NCBI GenBank assembly: GCA_016795025.1
Contig: JAEUIR010000001.1
Span: 1 to 64,000, forward strand
DNA: 64,000 nt
Reading direction: 5' to 3'
From: Phycisphaerales bacterium
GTDB lineage: Bacteria > Planctomycetota > Phycisphaerae > UBA1845 > Fen-1342
Part shown: in pieces, positions 8,174 to 17,123 of the stretch
Numbering within the stretch: the first letter of the stretch is position 1
How the letters are laid out: every line of letters starts with the position of its first letter
Notes under the pieces: model-generated
The model's input: only the letters and a program-made list of their open reading frames with translations
Told to the model about the DNA's origin: nothing
Databases searched by the model: none
Program-made: the position numbers and the translations under genes

Positions 8174-11100
8174 ATGTCCGCATCGAAAATCACAATCACC
8201 ATTGCCGCGTTGATCGTCAGCGGGTTGGCTGTCGCGGTCCCCATGTTCGCGGCGTACGACTGGAACCGCCGACTTTATTCCGACGGCGATTCGATTCGCC
8301 GCCATGCAGCGCTCGACTCGCCGCGCGAAGTTCTCTGGCAGCCGCCGCGTCCGCTCGATGAACTCATTCAATCAGCTGGCGACATTTACGAGCCGCGCCT
8401 GAGTTGGGATGGGCTGACCCTGTATTTTGTTCACGGAAAAGCCGGCGCGAATGCGGATATTTACACTGCCCGCCGTCTCCCCACCGGTTGGACCGAGCCG
8501 CAGCCACTCGCCCGAATCAACAGCGAATACGACGATCTCGGACCTGAGCCTTCGCGCGACGGTCGAAAACTCTACTTTTACAGTGATCGCCCAGACGGCC
8601 ACGGCGGGTATGACTTGTGGGTTGCCGAATGGAGCGACGCCGAGAACGCCGACAAAGGCGAGTGGTTGACGCCGCGCAATCTCGGACCGGCCGTGAACAC
8701 CGCTTTCAACGAGTATGGTCCGGCGCTGGGGCATGACGGCCGCCACCTGTACTTCGCGTCGAACCGCCCACAAGCCAGCGACACGCGCGCCGCAGACCCT
8801 GACGCCTGGCCGGCGACCGTGCGCGAAGAGTGGTTCAAGCGCACATATGACCTGTACGTAGCGGAAATCGACGGTTCCAACGCGAAACAATCCGTCGCGA
8901 TCGACGGCGTCAACACTGTAGCGAACGAGGGCGCTGCCTGTGTCAGCCCGAACGGGGATTTTCTATATTTTGCGTCGGATCGTCCGGGCGGCGCGGGCGG
9001 ATTCGATCTGTTCCGCTGTCGCATCATTCGTGGCAAATTTGAAGCGCCGGTGAATCTCGGTCCGGCGGTCAACTCAGCCGACAACGAGCTTGATCCGGGC
9101 TTGGCGCAACTCGGTTTCGCGCTGTATTTCAGTTCCGATCGGCCGCTCGCGTCGAGCAACGACACCCATCTGACAAGCCAACCGGCTTCGCGGCGCGACG
9201 GGGCGGAAACGCTCAACGAGCGCCGCTATCGCGTGTATTACACCGGCTCACGCGAGGTGTTCGTCGAGCGAGAGCCGATTGATTGGGCAGGGCTGTGGGC
9301 GGCGACGTGGCCGCTACTGGTCTGGATGCTTCTGGGATTGCTCTCCGCGCTGCTGTTGTGGCAGCTCATCCGCGACATCCGGGCCGGCAAGCTCAGTTTG
9401 CTCGCGCGCTGTCTGCTGGCGTCGCTGTTGCTCCACTGTCTGCTGATGTTCGGGCTGGGTTATTGGAGAGTGAAAGCTGCGCTGGGGGAGTATGCCGGCC
9501 GAGGCGGATCAGTGAAGGTGACGCTGGCGGCTGCCGGCGTTGGTGGCGATTTGGTCGCACAGGTGCGCGGCAATTTAGTGACGGACATCGCGAGTCCCGA
9601 CACCGCGACGGTCGATTCACTCCGCACGGTGCCGCATGTCGCGCCGCAATCGAAGCCGGAGCTCGTCGTAGTCGATGCTCCGGCAAGAGACCCAGCAATC
9701 GCGCCGTCCATCTCAACGCGCGACCTGGCCGACGCGCGGGAAATCGCGAGCGCTCCCCACAGCGTGCCGACGAGCATCGGCAACGCGCCGCAGACGCACT
9801 TCGACACGCCGCCAACCTCGCCAGCCGTAGCCCAGTCAGATGCGCCGCGCGCGCAACCAAATGCACAACCAACCGATGTCGTCCGATCTACTCCGAATGT
9901 CGCTCTTGCCGCCGATTCCGAACGACCCCGGCGCGCCAACGTCGCGCCCGCCAGCGCGGATGAATCAGCCTGGAGTGTGCCGGCATCGCCCCACGCCGCG
10001 GACGCGCGAATCACGGCCAATGCGCCAATGCGGACCGCGCCGCCGCTCGCGCCGTACAGCGCGGGCGCCTCGTTCAAGCTCAACACACCGGCCGCGCCGC
10101 GGCCGGTCGCAGCGGCCGATGAATCTCAGCAGGTCGCCGCCGCTGTTCCCACGCCTCTCAGCGGCGGACCAACGTCGCGTCCGGCGGTTGGGATTCAGCC
10201 TGAGTTCGGACGCTCGACGGTTCGCGTGGATACTCCCGTTTCGGAAGCGATATTCGTAGGGGGCGGCGACAGCGGTCATGTCGGCAAATCGCCAGCGGCC
10301 GCGCGCGTGAGCGACGCCGCACCGCGCAACGCCGATGCGCCACCGATCGCAACTTTTGGACTTCGCCCCGTCGAATCTGCGCTCGTGCTCGCGTTGCCGC
10401 GGAGCGCTTCCGGCGCGCCGGCGCAGACCCCGCCAACGGACGCTGCCGGCGCGGAGCGGGTGAATGTCGCGCCGATCGCCGCTTCCGGCATGACGCGCTC
10501 CAGCGCCGCGCCGACAGGTGACGCAACCAGGTCCGCGCAACACGTCGTGGCGGTCGATCCGCTGCAACATCAGCCCGGCGTTGCGGACCCGGTGACCGAG
10601 CCGCAGGGCGCGTCGAAGTTGATTGACGCAGAGGCAGCGAGCGGCGCGGGTTCGCGGCGCACGCCCGGAGCTGCTGATTCGTCGGTCATCGCTCGCGGGA
10701 TATCACCGCTGAACTTGTCGTTACCCGCGCCCAAAGCGGCCGACGCAACCGGCACAACACCCAACAAATCAACCGAATTCGTCGGCGAAGCGCTGCCGCC
10801 GAATGACGGGCGAATCCCCGGCGACGATAATTCGTCCGGCCAGCGCCCACTTGGCGAACTGTTCGGAAAGATCATCGACGCCGATACGAGACTACCGCTG
10901 CGTGATGTAACAGTACGATTCGACCAGGCCGCCGGACCGCCGCTCACCGCCGTTACGTCGGCCGACGGCACATACAAATTGCCCGTGGCTGAAACGCCGG
11001 ATCATTTCGCAGTGACCGCTACGCTTCCCGGCTATCTGCCGGAGTCGCGCAACGTAAACCGCGGCGATGTTCACGGCCGACGCCTGCGATTGGATTTTTT

Positions 11101-11545
11101 GCTTCGCGCGGCGAATGAGAGCGTCATTGCGGTGGAGGACGAGCCCGAAGTGCATCATCTGGGCAACGACTTGTTCGAAGGTGTGATTAATAGCCAATTT
11201 CAGCGTAAGTCGGAGGGGAACATGCTTGTCGGCGAGTTTTCGCTGTCAGCGTCGCAGGCCCCGCCCCACCTGGTGCGCGTTAATGTGTCGATGATGGTGA
11301 AGGGGCTCCAATGCCCGCCGGCGATTCGAATCAATGGCACAACGCTGGCACGCCGCAGCATTCGTTCGCCGGCCGATGGCTCGTTCGGCGAAATCCTGCT
11401 TCCCATCGACCCGAGCCTGCTGCGTGAAGGCGAAAACGAAATCAGCGTTCAGGCCGTCAATTGCACGGGCGATCTGGATGATTTCGAGTTCGTAAACGTC
11501 CAGATTCGCCTGACTCGAAATGAACAGGCCGCGAGCGCACCCTGA
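8174..11545 (+). CDS. Membrane protein: TolB-like PD40 propeller, Ala/Pro/Thr linker, carboxypeptidase-regulatory-like domain
   Basis: This 1123-residue protein has an unusual fusion. A membrane helix at about 9-27 is followed by five PD40/WD40-like blades, with the recurring cores GLTLYFVHG, GRKLYFYSDRPDG, GRHLYFASNRP, GDFLYFASDRPGG and FALYFSSDRP (about 75-330). Two membrane helices (about 375-400 and 412-430) flank the basic loop RDIRAGKLSLLAR, which the positive-inside rule puts in the cytoplasm. About 450 residues of low-complexity Ala/Pro/Thr/Ser sequence come next, then a carboxypeptidase-regulatory-like Ig domain (GKIIDADTRLPLRDVTV, about 895-975) and a last beta-rich region. Placed directly after ExbB/ExbD homologues, it combines a TolB-like propeller with a TolA/TonB-like periplasm-spanning linker. 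That role is inference; the domains are visible. No OmpA-like domain was seen. Confidence 0.8.
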   Translation: MSASKITITIAALIVSGLAVAVPMFAAYDWNRRLYSDGDSIRRHAALDSPREVLWQPPRPLDELIQSAGDIYEPRLSWDGLTLYFVHGKAGANADIYTARRLPTGWTEPQPLARINSEYDDLGPEPSRDGRKLYFYSDRPDGHGGYDLWVAEWSDAENADKGEWLTPRNLGPAVNTAFNEYGPALGHDGRHLYFASNRPQASDTRAADPDAWPATVREEWFKRTYDLYVAEIDGSNAKQSVAIDGVNTVANEGAACVSPNGDFLYFASDRPGGAGGFDLFRCRIIRGKFEAPVNLGPAVNSADNELDPGLAQLGFALYFSSDRPLASSNDTHLTSQPASRRDGAETLNERRYRVYYTGSREVFVEREPIDWAGLWAATWPLLVWMLLGLLSALLLWQLIRDIRAGKLSLLARCLLASLLLHCLLMFGLGYWRVKAALGEYAGRGGSVKVTLAAAGVGGDLVAQVRGNLVTDIASPDTATVDSLRTVPHVAPQSKPELVVVDAPARDPAIAPSISTRDLADAREIASAPHSVPTSIGNAPQTHFDTPPTSPAVAQSDAPRAQPNAQPTDVVRSTPNVALAADSERPRRANVAPASADESAWSVPASPHAADARITANAPMRTAPPLAPYSAGASFKLNTPAAPRPVAAADESQQVAAAVPTPLSGGPTSRPAVGIQPEFGRSTVRVDTPVSEAIFVGGGDSGHVGKSPAAARVSDAAPRNADAPPIATFGLRPVESALVLALPRSASGAPAQTPPTDAAGAERVNVAPIAASGMTRSSAAPTGDATRSAQHVVAVDPLQHQPGVADPVTEPQGASKLIDAEAASGAGSRRTPGAADSSVIARGISPLNLSLPAPKAADATGTTPNKSTEFVGEALPPNDGRIPGDDNSSGQRPLGELFGKIIDADTRLPLRDVTVRFDQAAGPPLTAVTSADGTYKLPVAETPDHFAVTATLPGYLPESRNVNRGDVHGRRLRLDFLLRAANESVIAVEDEPEVHHLGNDLFEGVINSQFQRKSEGNMLVGEFSLSASQAPPHLVRVNVSMMVKGLQCPPAIRINGTTLARRSIRSPADGSFGEILLPIDPSLLREGENEISVQAVNCTGDLDDFEFVNVQIRLTRNEQAASAP

Positions 11546-11567
11546 TCGAGTGGGCTGTGGCCCGCCG

Positions 11568-11604
11568 TACCGGCGTCGGGGCCACGGAGGGTCCGACGCC
11601 GGTA
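11568..11604 (+). terminator. Strong inverted repeat after the PD40 membrane protein gene
   Basis: TACCGGCGTCGG (11568-11579) is perfectly complementary to CCGACGCCGGTA (11593-11604) with a 13-base loop. It sits 22 bases after the stop codon at the end of the Exb/Tol-like cluster. There is no U-run after it, so it may end transcription poorly or mainly protect the 3' end. Confidence 0.55.
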
Positions 11605-11773
11605 TCATGTCAGGCTGACCTACTTTGCCACAGCCGTTGCCACCCCCGTTCGAATATCTGCCACGACAAACTTGATGCCGCCTCCGCCAGCCGCTCGCGA
11701 GTCCCTGATGTTTTCGCCGCGCTCCGTCGGGCTTAATCTACACGCGTCGAATTCTTCCACGCGGAGCGCTGCC

Positions 11774-14700
11774 ATGCCAAAACCGGCCATCATTTTGATT
11801 TCCGCGATTCTCATGATCGCGCCTTCCGTCGCGATCGCCGCGCAGCATGCACAAGCCGCGTCACCCTCGCTGACCGGCGCGTCAGAAAGCGCGCCGCAAC
11901 GCGAAGCGCGCATGCGCTGGTGGCGTGAAGCGCGATTCGGCATGTTCATTCACTGGGGCCTTTACGCCATCCCCGCTGGCGCGTGGAGCGGCGCGACGCA
12001 TCATGGCGAGTGGATCCTCGACACCGCGAAAATCCCGATCGATCAATATGAGCAGCTTCGCGAGCAGTTCAACCCGGTGAAGTTCGACGCAAATGCGTGG
12101 GCGTCCATTGCCCGGGAAGCAGGCTGCAAATACATCGTCATCACCACCAAGCATCACGACGGCTTTTGTCTGTTCGATTCGAAGCATACCGACTGGGACG
12201 TCATGTCCACGCCCTTCAAACGCGACATCATGCGCGAGCTGGCTGACGCCACGCGTCGCGCCGGCCTGCAAATCGGCTGGTACCACTCGATCATGGACTG
12301 GCATCACCCGGACTATCTGCCGCGGCGGCCGTGGGAAAAGCGCTTGCCGGCCGGCGCGGATTTTTCGCGCTACGTCGCGCACATGAAGAACCAGCTTCGC
12401 GAATTGCTTTCTAATTACGGCCCGATCGGCGTGGTGTGGTTCGACGGGCAATGGGAGGGAACGTGGACAAACGAGCTTGGCGTCGATGTCGCCAGGCTGG
12501 TGCGCGAGTTGCAACCCGGCACGATCATCAACAGCCGTGTCGGAAAATTCGGCGGCTTCTACGGGTTTGATTCTCAGCACGCCGGCATCGTCGATTATGG
12601 AACGCCGGAGCAGGAAATCCCCGACGCCGCGCCGGCCGGCGCGGATTGGGAAACGTGCATGACAATGAACGGCCACTGGGGTTACAACGCGGCCGACAAG
12701 GATTTCAAATCGACTTCCGATCTGATTCGCAAGCTGGTCGATATCGCGTCGAAAGGAGGGAATTTCCTTCTGAATGTCGGGCCGACCGCGGCCGGCGAGA
12801 TTCCGCCGGAGAGCGTCGAGCGCCTCAAGGAAATCGGCGCGTGGATGCGCGCCAACGGCGAATCGATATACGCAACGCAGGCCGGTCCGTTGCTCCGGCC
12901 GGCGTGGGGCCGCTGCACGCAGAAGCCGCTCGATGGCGGCGGCGTGCGGCTTTTTTTGCATGTATTTGAATGGCCCACGAACGGCGCGCTGCGCCTCGAT
13001 GGATTGATGAACGAAGATGTCGCCGCGTGCTTTTTTCTGGCTGACAGCGGGCGCAAGCCGCTGACCACGCGCTTCGAGTCCGCACAGCGCGTGATCGAAA
13101 TCGCCGGCGCGCCGCACGATCCGTTCGATACGGTGATCGTGCTCGACCTCAAGCAAGAAGCTGACGTAAGCGTTGCGCCGACAATTGCCGCGCCCACCTC
13201 GATGTTCATCGATTCATTGACAGTGAGCCTTTCGACGACGCAGCAAAACGTCGAGCTTCGTGCGACGCGAAACGGCGTTGACCCAGGGCCGGGGTCGGAG
13301 CTGGTCACCGGACCGATTCAACTGCACGATTCCACCTCGCTTGTGGTTCGGGGATTTCGAAATGGAAAAGCGATCACGCCGCCCGCCCGGGCTACGTTTC
13401 ACAAGGTGGAGCCACTCGCCGCAATCGCGCAACCGGCGGACCCAACGCCGGGATTGCACTATCAGTGCTTCGAAGGGAATTTCGAGCGCGTGCCGGATTT
13501 TTCGCGCATGACGCCGAAGAACGAGGGGCAATGCAGGAATTTCGACCGCAAACTGGCGACGCGCGATGAGCAGTTCGCGCTGCGGTTCGATGGGTACATT
13601 CGCATTCCGCGCGACGATGTCTACGTCTTCACACTCGCGTCGGACGACGGCAGCAAGCTGTTTCTGCGCAACGATCTGCTGATCGATCACGACGGCCTGC
13701 ACAGCCTCGTCGACAAGTCCGCCGAGATCGCGCTCGCGCAAGGGTTCCACCCGATTCAAGTGCATTTTTTCGAAGCCACCGGCGGCGACGAGCTGCGACT
13801 TTCATATCGAACCGCTTCGCAACCCGATGCGCCGATTGGAGACGACATGCTGTTTCGCACGGCCGAGCCGGCCTGGGGTCAGGCGGCGAGCGGCGGCCCG
13901 GATGAACCGCCGATGGCGCTTCCGGCTCCGCGGCAACTCACGTGGCAGGCGCTTGAGGTTCAGGCGTTCGTGCACTTTGGCGTGAACACATTCACGGATC
14001 GCGAGTGGGGCGAGGGTACCGAGTCGCCGGAGGCGTTCAACCCGACGGAGTTGGACGCGCGGCAATGGGTTCGCGCGTTTCAGACGGCCGGCATGAAGCA
14101 AGTGATTCTCACCGCGAAGCACCACGACGGGTTCTGTCTCTGGCCCTCGAAATTCACTGAGCATTCGGTCAAGCGCAGCCCGTGGCGCGGCGGTAAGGGT
14201 GATGTTGTGCGCGAAGTGGCCGAGGCGTGCCGTGAGGCGAAACTGAAGTTCGGTATCTATCTTTCGCCGTGGGATCGTCATGAACCCTGCTACGGCGATT
14301 CGCCGCGCTATAACGAACATTACAAGAACCAATTGCGCGAACTGCTCACCGAGTATGGGCCTGTTCACGAGGTATGGTTCGACGGCGCATGCGGCGAGGG
14401 ACCGAACGGCAAGCGGCAGCAATATGACTGGCCGGGATTCATTGCGGTGGTGCGCGAATGCGCGCCAGACGCGGTGATTTTCAGCGACGCGGGGCCGGAT
14501 GTGCGCTGGGTCGGCAATGAGCAAGGTTACGCGGGCGAGACCAACTGGTCCGCGCTGAATCGTGAGCTGTTCTACCCCGGCACGCCGGAATTTCGACAGC
14601 TCACCAGCGGACACGAGCGCGGTTCGCACTGGGTGCCCGCGGAATGCGACGTCTCGATTCGGCCGGGGTGGTTTTATCACGCCGCCGAGGACTCAAAGAT

Positions 14701-15271
14701 CAAATCGTTGCGCGAGCTGTTGGAGATTTACTACAACTCGGTCGGTCGCAATTCGGTGCTACTGCTGAATGTCCCGCCGGACAAGCGCGGATTGATTCAT
14801 GAAAGCGATGCGGCGCGTTTGCGAGAACTTGGAGAAACGCTGCGCGAGACATTTTCGAAAAACCTGGCCGCCAACTGCGAAGCGCTCGCCGAAGTTGCGC
14901 CCGGAAAGTCGCCGACGGCGGCACATCTGACGGATGGCGACCCTTATACGGCCTGGTCGCCGGCCGGAAGCGGCGACGGCTCCACCATTCGAATCGAATT
15001 ACGCGGCGAAACGACGTTTGATCGCATCGTGCTAAGAGAAGACATCCGCGCGGGACAGCGCGTGTCGCGCTTCCGCGTCGCGGTTCACGGCGAACAGGGT
15101 CGATCTATTCTTTGCGAGGGCACGACGATCGGCAACAAGCGGATTCTCCGCGTGCCACCAACCAACGCCCGCGAGATTGAACTGCAAATATTGAATTCCG
15201 TCGCGCGGCCGCGGATCAGTGAATTGGAGCTTTACAAATCTTCGCCGCGCGAAGCCGCGGCCGGCGAATAA
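11774..15271 (+). CDS. Secreted double GH29 alpha-L-fucosidase with PA14-like and F5/8-like domains
   Basis: I place the start at ATG 11774 because it follows GGAG and opens a good signal peptide (MPKPAIILISAILMIAPSVA, cleavage near residue 28). An upstream in-frame ATG at 11672 would bury that signal. The 1166-residue protein carries two glycoside hydrolase family 29 domains. The first (about 35-385) has FGMFIHWGLYAIP, TKHHDGFCLFDSK and the putative nucleophile motif VVWFDG, Asp224. The second (about 723-1010) has FVHFGVNTFTDREWG, TAKHHDGFCLWPSK and EVWFDG, Asp870. Between them lies a PA14-like domain (about 560-690, DDVYVFTLASDDGSKLFL). The C-terminus (about 1030-1155) resembles an F5/8 type C carbohydrate-binding domain. 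GH29 enzymes release fucose from glycans. Both domains keep the nucleophile motif, so both may be active. Confidence 0.9.
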   Translation: MPKPAIILISAILMIAPSVAIAAQHAQAASPSLTGASESAPQREARMRWWREARFGMFIHWGLYAIPAGAWSGATHHGEWILDTAKIPIDQYEQLREQFNPVKFDANAWASIAREAGCKYIVITTKHHDGFCLFDSKHTDWDVMSTPFKRDIMRELADATRRAGLQIGWYHSIMDWHHPDYLPRRPWEKRLPAGADFSRYVAHMKNQLRELLSNYGPIGVVWFDGQWEGTWTNELGVDVARLVRELQPGTIINSRVGKFGGFYGFDSQHAGIVDYGTPEQEIPDAAPAGADWETCMTMNGHWGYNAADKDFKSTSDLIRKLVDIASKGGNFLLNVGPTAAGEIPPESVERLKEIGAWMRANGESIYATQAGPLLRPAWGRCTQKPLDGGGVRLFLHVFEWPTNGALRLDGLMNEDVAACFFLADSGRKPLTTRFESAQRVIEIAGAPHDPFDTVIVLDLKQEADVSVAPTIAAPTSMFIDSLTVSLSTTQQNVELRATRNGVDPGPGSELVTGPIQLHDSTSLVVRGFRNGKAITPPARATFHKVEPLAAIAQPADPTPGLHYQCFEGNFERVPDFSRMTPKNEGQCRNFDRKLATRDEQFALRFDGYIRIPRDDVYVFTLASDDGSKLFLRNDLLIDHDGLHSLVDKSAEIALAQGFHPIQVHFFEATGGDELRLSYRTASQPDAPIGDDMLFRTAEPAWGQAASGGPDEPPMALPAPRQLTWQALEVQAFVHFGVNTFTDREWGEGTESPEAFNPTELDARQWVRAFQTAGMKQVILTAKHHDGFCLWPSKFTEHSVKRSPWRGGKGDVVREVAEACREAKLKFGIYLSPWDRHEPCYGDSPRYNEHYKNQLRELLTEYGPVHEVWFDGACGEGPNGKRQQYDWPGFIAVVRECAPDAVIFSDAGPDVRWVGNEQGYAGETNWSALNRELFYPGTPEFRQLTSGHERGSHWVPAECDVSIRPGWFYHAAEDSKIKSLRELLEIYYNSVGRNSVLLLNVPPDKRGLIHESDAARLRELGETLRETFSKNLAANCEALAEVAPGKSPTAAHLTDGDPYTAWSPAGSGDGSTIRIELRGETTFDRIVLREDIRAGQRVSRFRVAVHGEQGRSILCEGTTIGNKRILRVPPTNAREIELQILNSVARPRISELELYKSSPREAAAGE

Positions 15272-15322
15272 GCGAGCTGTTTTCGCCGCAATTTTTTCAT
15301 AGCGCTTCTGGGTTGCTGTTGT

Positions 15323-16012
15323 TCATTTTTCTTCAGGCGACGAGCCGATCAGCCGTCCCCAGTTCGGCCGCGTGAGCGAACTGTTTTCGCCATGCCCGCT
15401 GATCGGCCGTGCATAGCGCGAGACGACGAGCGATTTTCGCAGCTCCATGATCCGCGGGCTTGGGTGAAAGACGCAACGAGCGACGACTTCGCGCGGCGTG
15501 AATACCAGTTCGAACACCGACGCCATCGACACTTCGAATCGATCGCTGGTCGAGATGCGCGTCCAGCCGTAATGTGGTAGAAACAGCGCGGCCCGCAGAA
15601 TCGACAATAGCGGGGATGCGTGCGATACGGCAGCCGTGCAACGCTCGTCGCCGCGCAGCCAGCGCATCAGAAAGCGCGTGTTGCGCTCGTTCACTTGATA
15701 AATTCGATTGGTTCGGTGCCACTCGGTGAGGTCTGGTTCGACGCGCACGGGCAGGCCCATCGGTCGCGCGACAATTTCGGCTGTCTGTCGCGTGCGTGCC
15801 AATGGGGATGCATAGATCGTCCGCGGCGCGAAATTCGCGACGACCTCGGCCGCCTGCGCCGCCTGAATTCGACCGATGTCCGAAAGCGGCGGGCCGGGCT
15901 GCTCGTCGGTGCGTTTTCCACCGCGATAGTCAGGCAGGCCGTGGCGAATCAGAATGAGGCGCCGTTCGTCGTTGCGATCATTCACGGCGCTGCTCGGTGT
16001 TTGCCTGCGCAT
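15323..16012 (-). CDS. Histidine phosphatase (phosphoglycerate mutase-like) family protein
   Basis: The LILIRHGLPDY motif near the N-terminus is the RHG phosphohistidine site of the histidine phosphatase superfamily. ASPLARTRQTAEI (the second conserved Arg) and AVSHASPLLSILRAAL (the second catalytic His) complete the active site. The protein is about 229 residues, normal for the branch that includes SixA- and CobC-like phosphatases; the substrate cannot be told. ATG 16012 overlaps the preceding small gene by 35 bases. A GTG at 15985, which would overlap only the end of that gene, is an equally plausible start. It converges with the fucosidase gene. Confidence 0.85.
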   Translation of the reverse strand: MRRQTPSSAVNDRNDERRLILIRHGLPDYRGGKRTDEQPGPPLSDIGRIQAAQAAEVVANFAPRTIYASPLARTRQTAEIVARPMGLPVRVEPDLTEWHRTNRIYQVNERNTRFLMRWLRGDERCTAAVSHASPLLSILRAALFLPHYGWTRISTSDRFEVSMASVFELVFTPREVVARCVFHPSPRIMELRKSLVVSRYARPISGHGENSSLTRPNWGRLIGSSPEEK

Positions 16013-16253
16013 GAGCGTGTCGAATCGCCGAAGAAACCAGCTCCTTGGCTTGCGACACATAGTCGATCGCCTGCTGCATGTCGGGCATGGGCCGCTGGGC
16101 ATCGCGCCCGACACGGCAGTAGGCGACGTGCGTGCCTAGTACGACTGACAGATCCGTCAGCACATCGAGCGCGGCCGCAAGATGGCCGCGCAGCGGGCCG
16201 AGTTTGAATTCGAAATCATCAAGCCAATCACGGCGATTCTCGAAGATTGACAT
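15978..16253 (-). CDS. Small protein of unknown function
   Basis: I do not recognise this 91-residue protein (MSIFENRRDWLDDFEFKL at the N-terminus). I favour ATG 16253, preceded by GAGGTGG, over an ATG nine codons upstream. The sequence looks helical and soluble, with a Met/Asp/Gln-rich middle (RPMPDMQQAIDYVSQAKELV) and a charged end; no signal peptide or membrane segment is seen. It lies between a lipoprotein gene (90 bases upstream) and the overlapping histidine phosphatase gene on the same strand, so all three may be co-transcribed. The ribosome site and the tight overlap argue that it is real. Confidence 0.6.
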   Translation of the reverse strand: MSIFENRRDWLDDFEFKLGPLRGHLAAALDVLTDLSVVLGTHVAYCRVGRDAQRPMPDMQQAIDYVSQAKELVSSAIRHAHAQANTEQRRE

Positions 16254-16342
16254 AACCACCTCATGCGAACACAAGCGCACGAGACACGAGCGCCCGTGCG
16301 GCCGTTCGTGTTCGTCTTATTCTCTCCGCATTCCGGATTCTT

Positions 16343-17020
16343 CTACGGTTTCGCCGGAAACAGGCGAACGCCCGGCGCCAAGCGCAGCCGAACTTCGTCC
16401 ACCAGTTTATCGGGGTTATCGCGAAAGGCCGCGACATCCGCCGTGCCGGCGCGAAACTCGGACGCCAAACCGCGCAGGCCTTCAGTCATTTTTTCGAATG
16501 CAGCCACCAACTCCGTCGAGTAGCCGGCACCCGGGTCATACCGCCAGCGGGCCTCGATTCGCCAAAGTTCAGCCGACTTCGCCGGAAGCTTTCCGTCGAT
16601 GGTGAAGCGAACGACGGCGCGGTCGCCGGTGATCTCTTCGCCGATCAACTCGACGTAGCGGCTGAACACGTCCAGATGGTCGGCAAGATGCGATTGATCG
16701 ACGCGCGCCGACACACCCGGCCCGACCTGGCCGCGGATGAGTTCGCACAGGGCTTGATTCGCCGCGAGAAAATCATCGACGGCGACGAGCGTGCGTGTCA
16801 CATCATCAGCGCGATCCGCGAGCACGAGGTCGCTTAGCGCGGAGTATTGCGACGCATGGCGGACTCGCAGGATTTCGCGAATCACGTCCGATGGCGTTGC
16901 AGGAGATCGCACCATCGCGCCCGCGGTTTGCGGCCGGTTCGGCGACGTTCGGTCGCAGCCGATTAGCGCGAGCGTAACGCCCGCGGCGCACAGGATCGCG
17001 GCCCAGGTGTTCGCGGCCAT
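16343..17020 (-). CDS. Putative lipoprotein of unknown function
   Basis: From ATG 17020 the 225-residue product begins with a lipoprotein signal: MAANTWAAILCAAGVTLALI followed by the lipobox Cys and DRTSPN. Longer in-frame starts exist but would overlap the upstream CBM9-like gene and hide the lipobox. The mature part is mixed alpha/beta and contains DVFSRYVELIGEEITGDRAVVRFTID, a pattern seen in small extracytoplasmic domains that measure or bind something, and WRIEARWRYDPGAGYS. No catalytic motif is recognised. It probably sits in the envelope, anchored through its lipid. Confidence 0.7.
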   Translation of the reverse strand: MAANTWAAILCAAGVTLALIGCDRTSPNRPQTAGAMVRSPATPSDVIREILRVRHASQYSALSDLVLADRADDVTRTLVAVDDFLAANQALCELIRGQVGPGVSARVDQSHLADHLDVFSRYVELIGEEITGDRAVVRFTIDGKLPAKSAELWRIEARWRYDPGAGYSTELVAAFEKMTEGLRGLASEFRAGTADVAAFRDNPDKLVDEVRLRLAPGVRLFPAKP

Positions 17021-17123
17021 CCAGCGTTTTCGCCGGGCGTTGTCGCTTCGGCCCGGCCGGCTCTTTTCCGCGTTTTCTTTGCAGGCTGCATTTTGCATTT
17101 TGAGCGATGAATCTTGAATTTCT

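Noticed and set aside
11882-13156. 424-codon minus-strand open frame
   Set aside because: It lies antisense inside the first GH29 domain, and the plus strand matches a known enzyme motif by motif.
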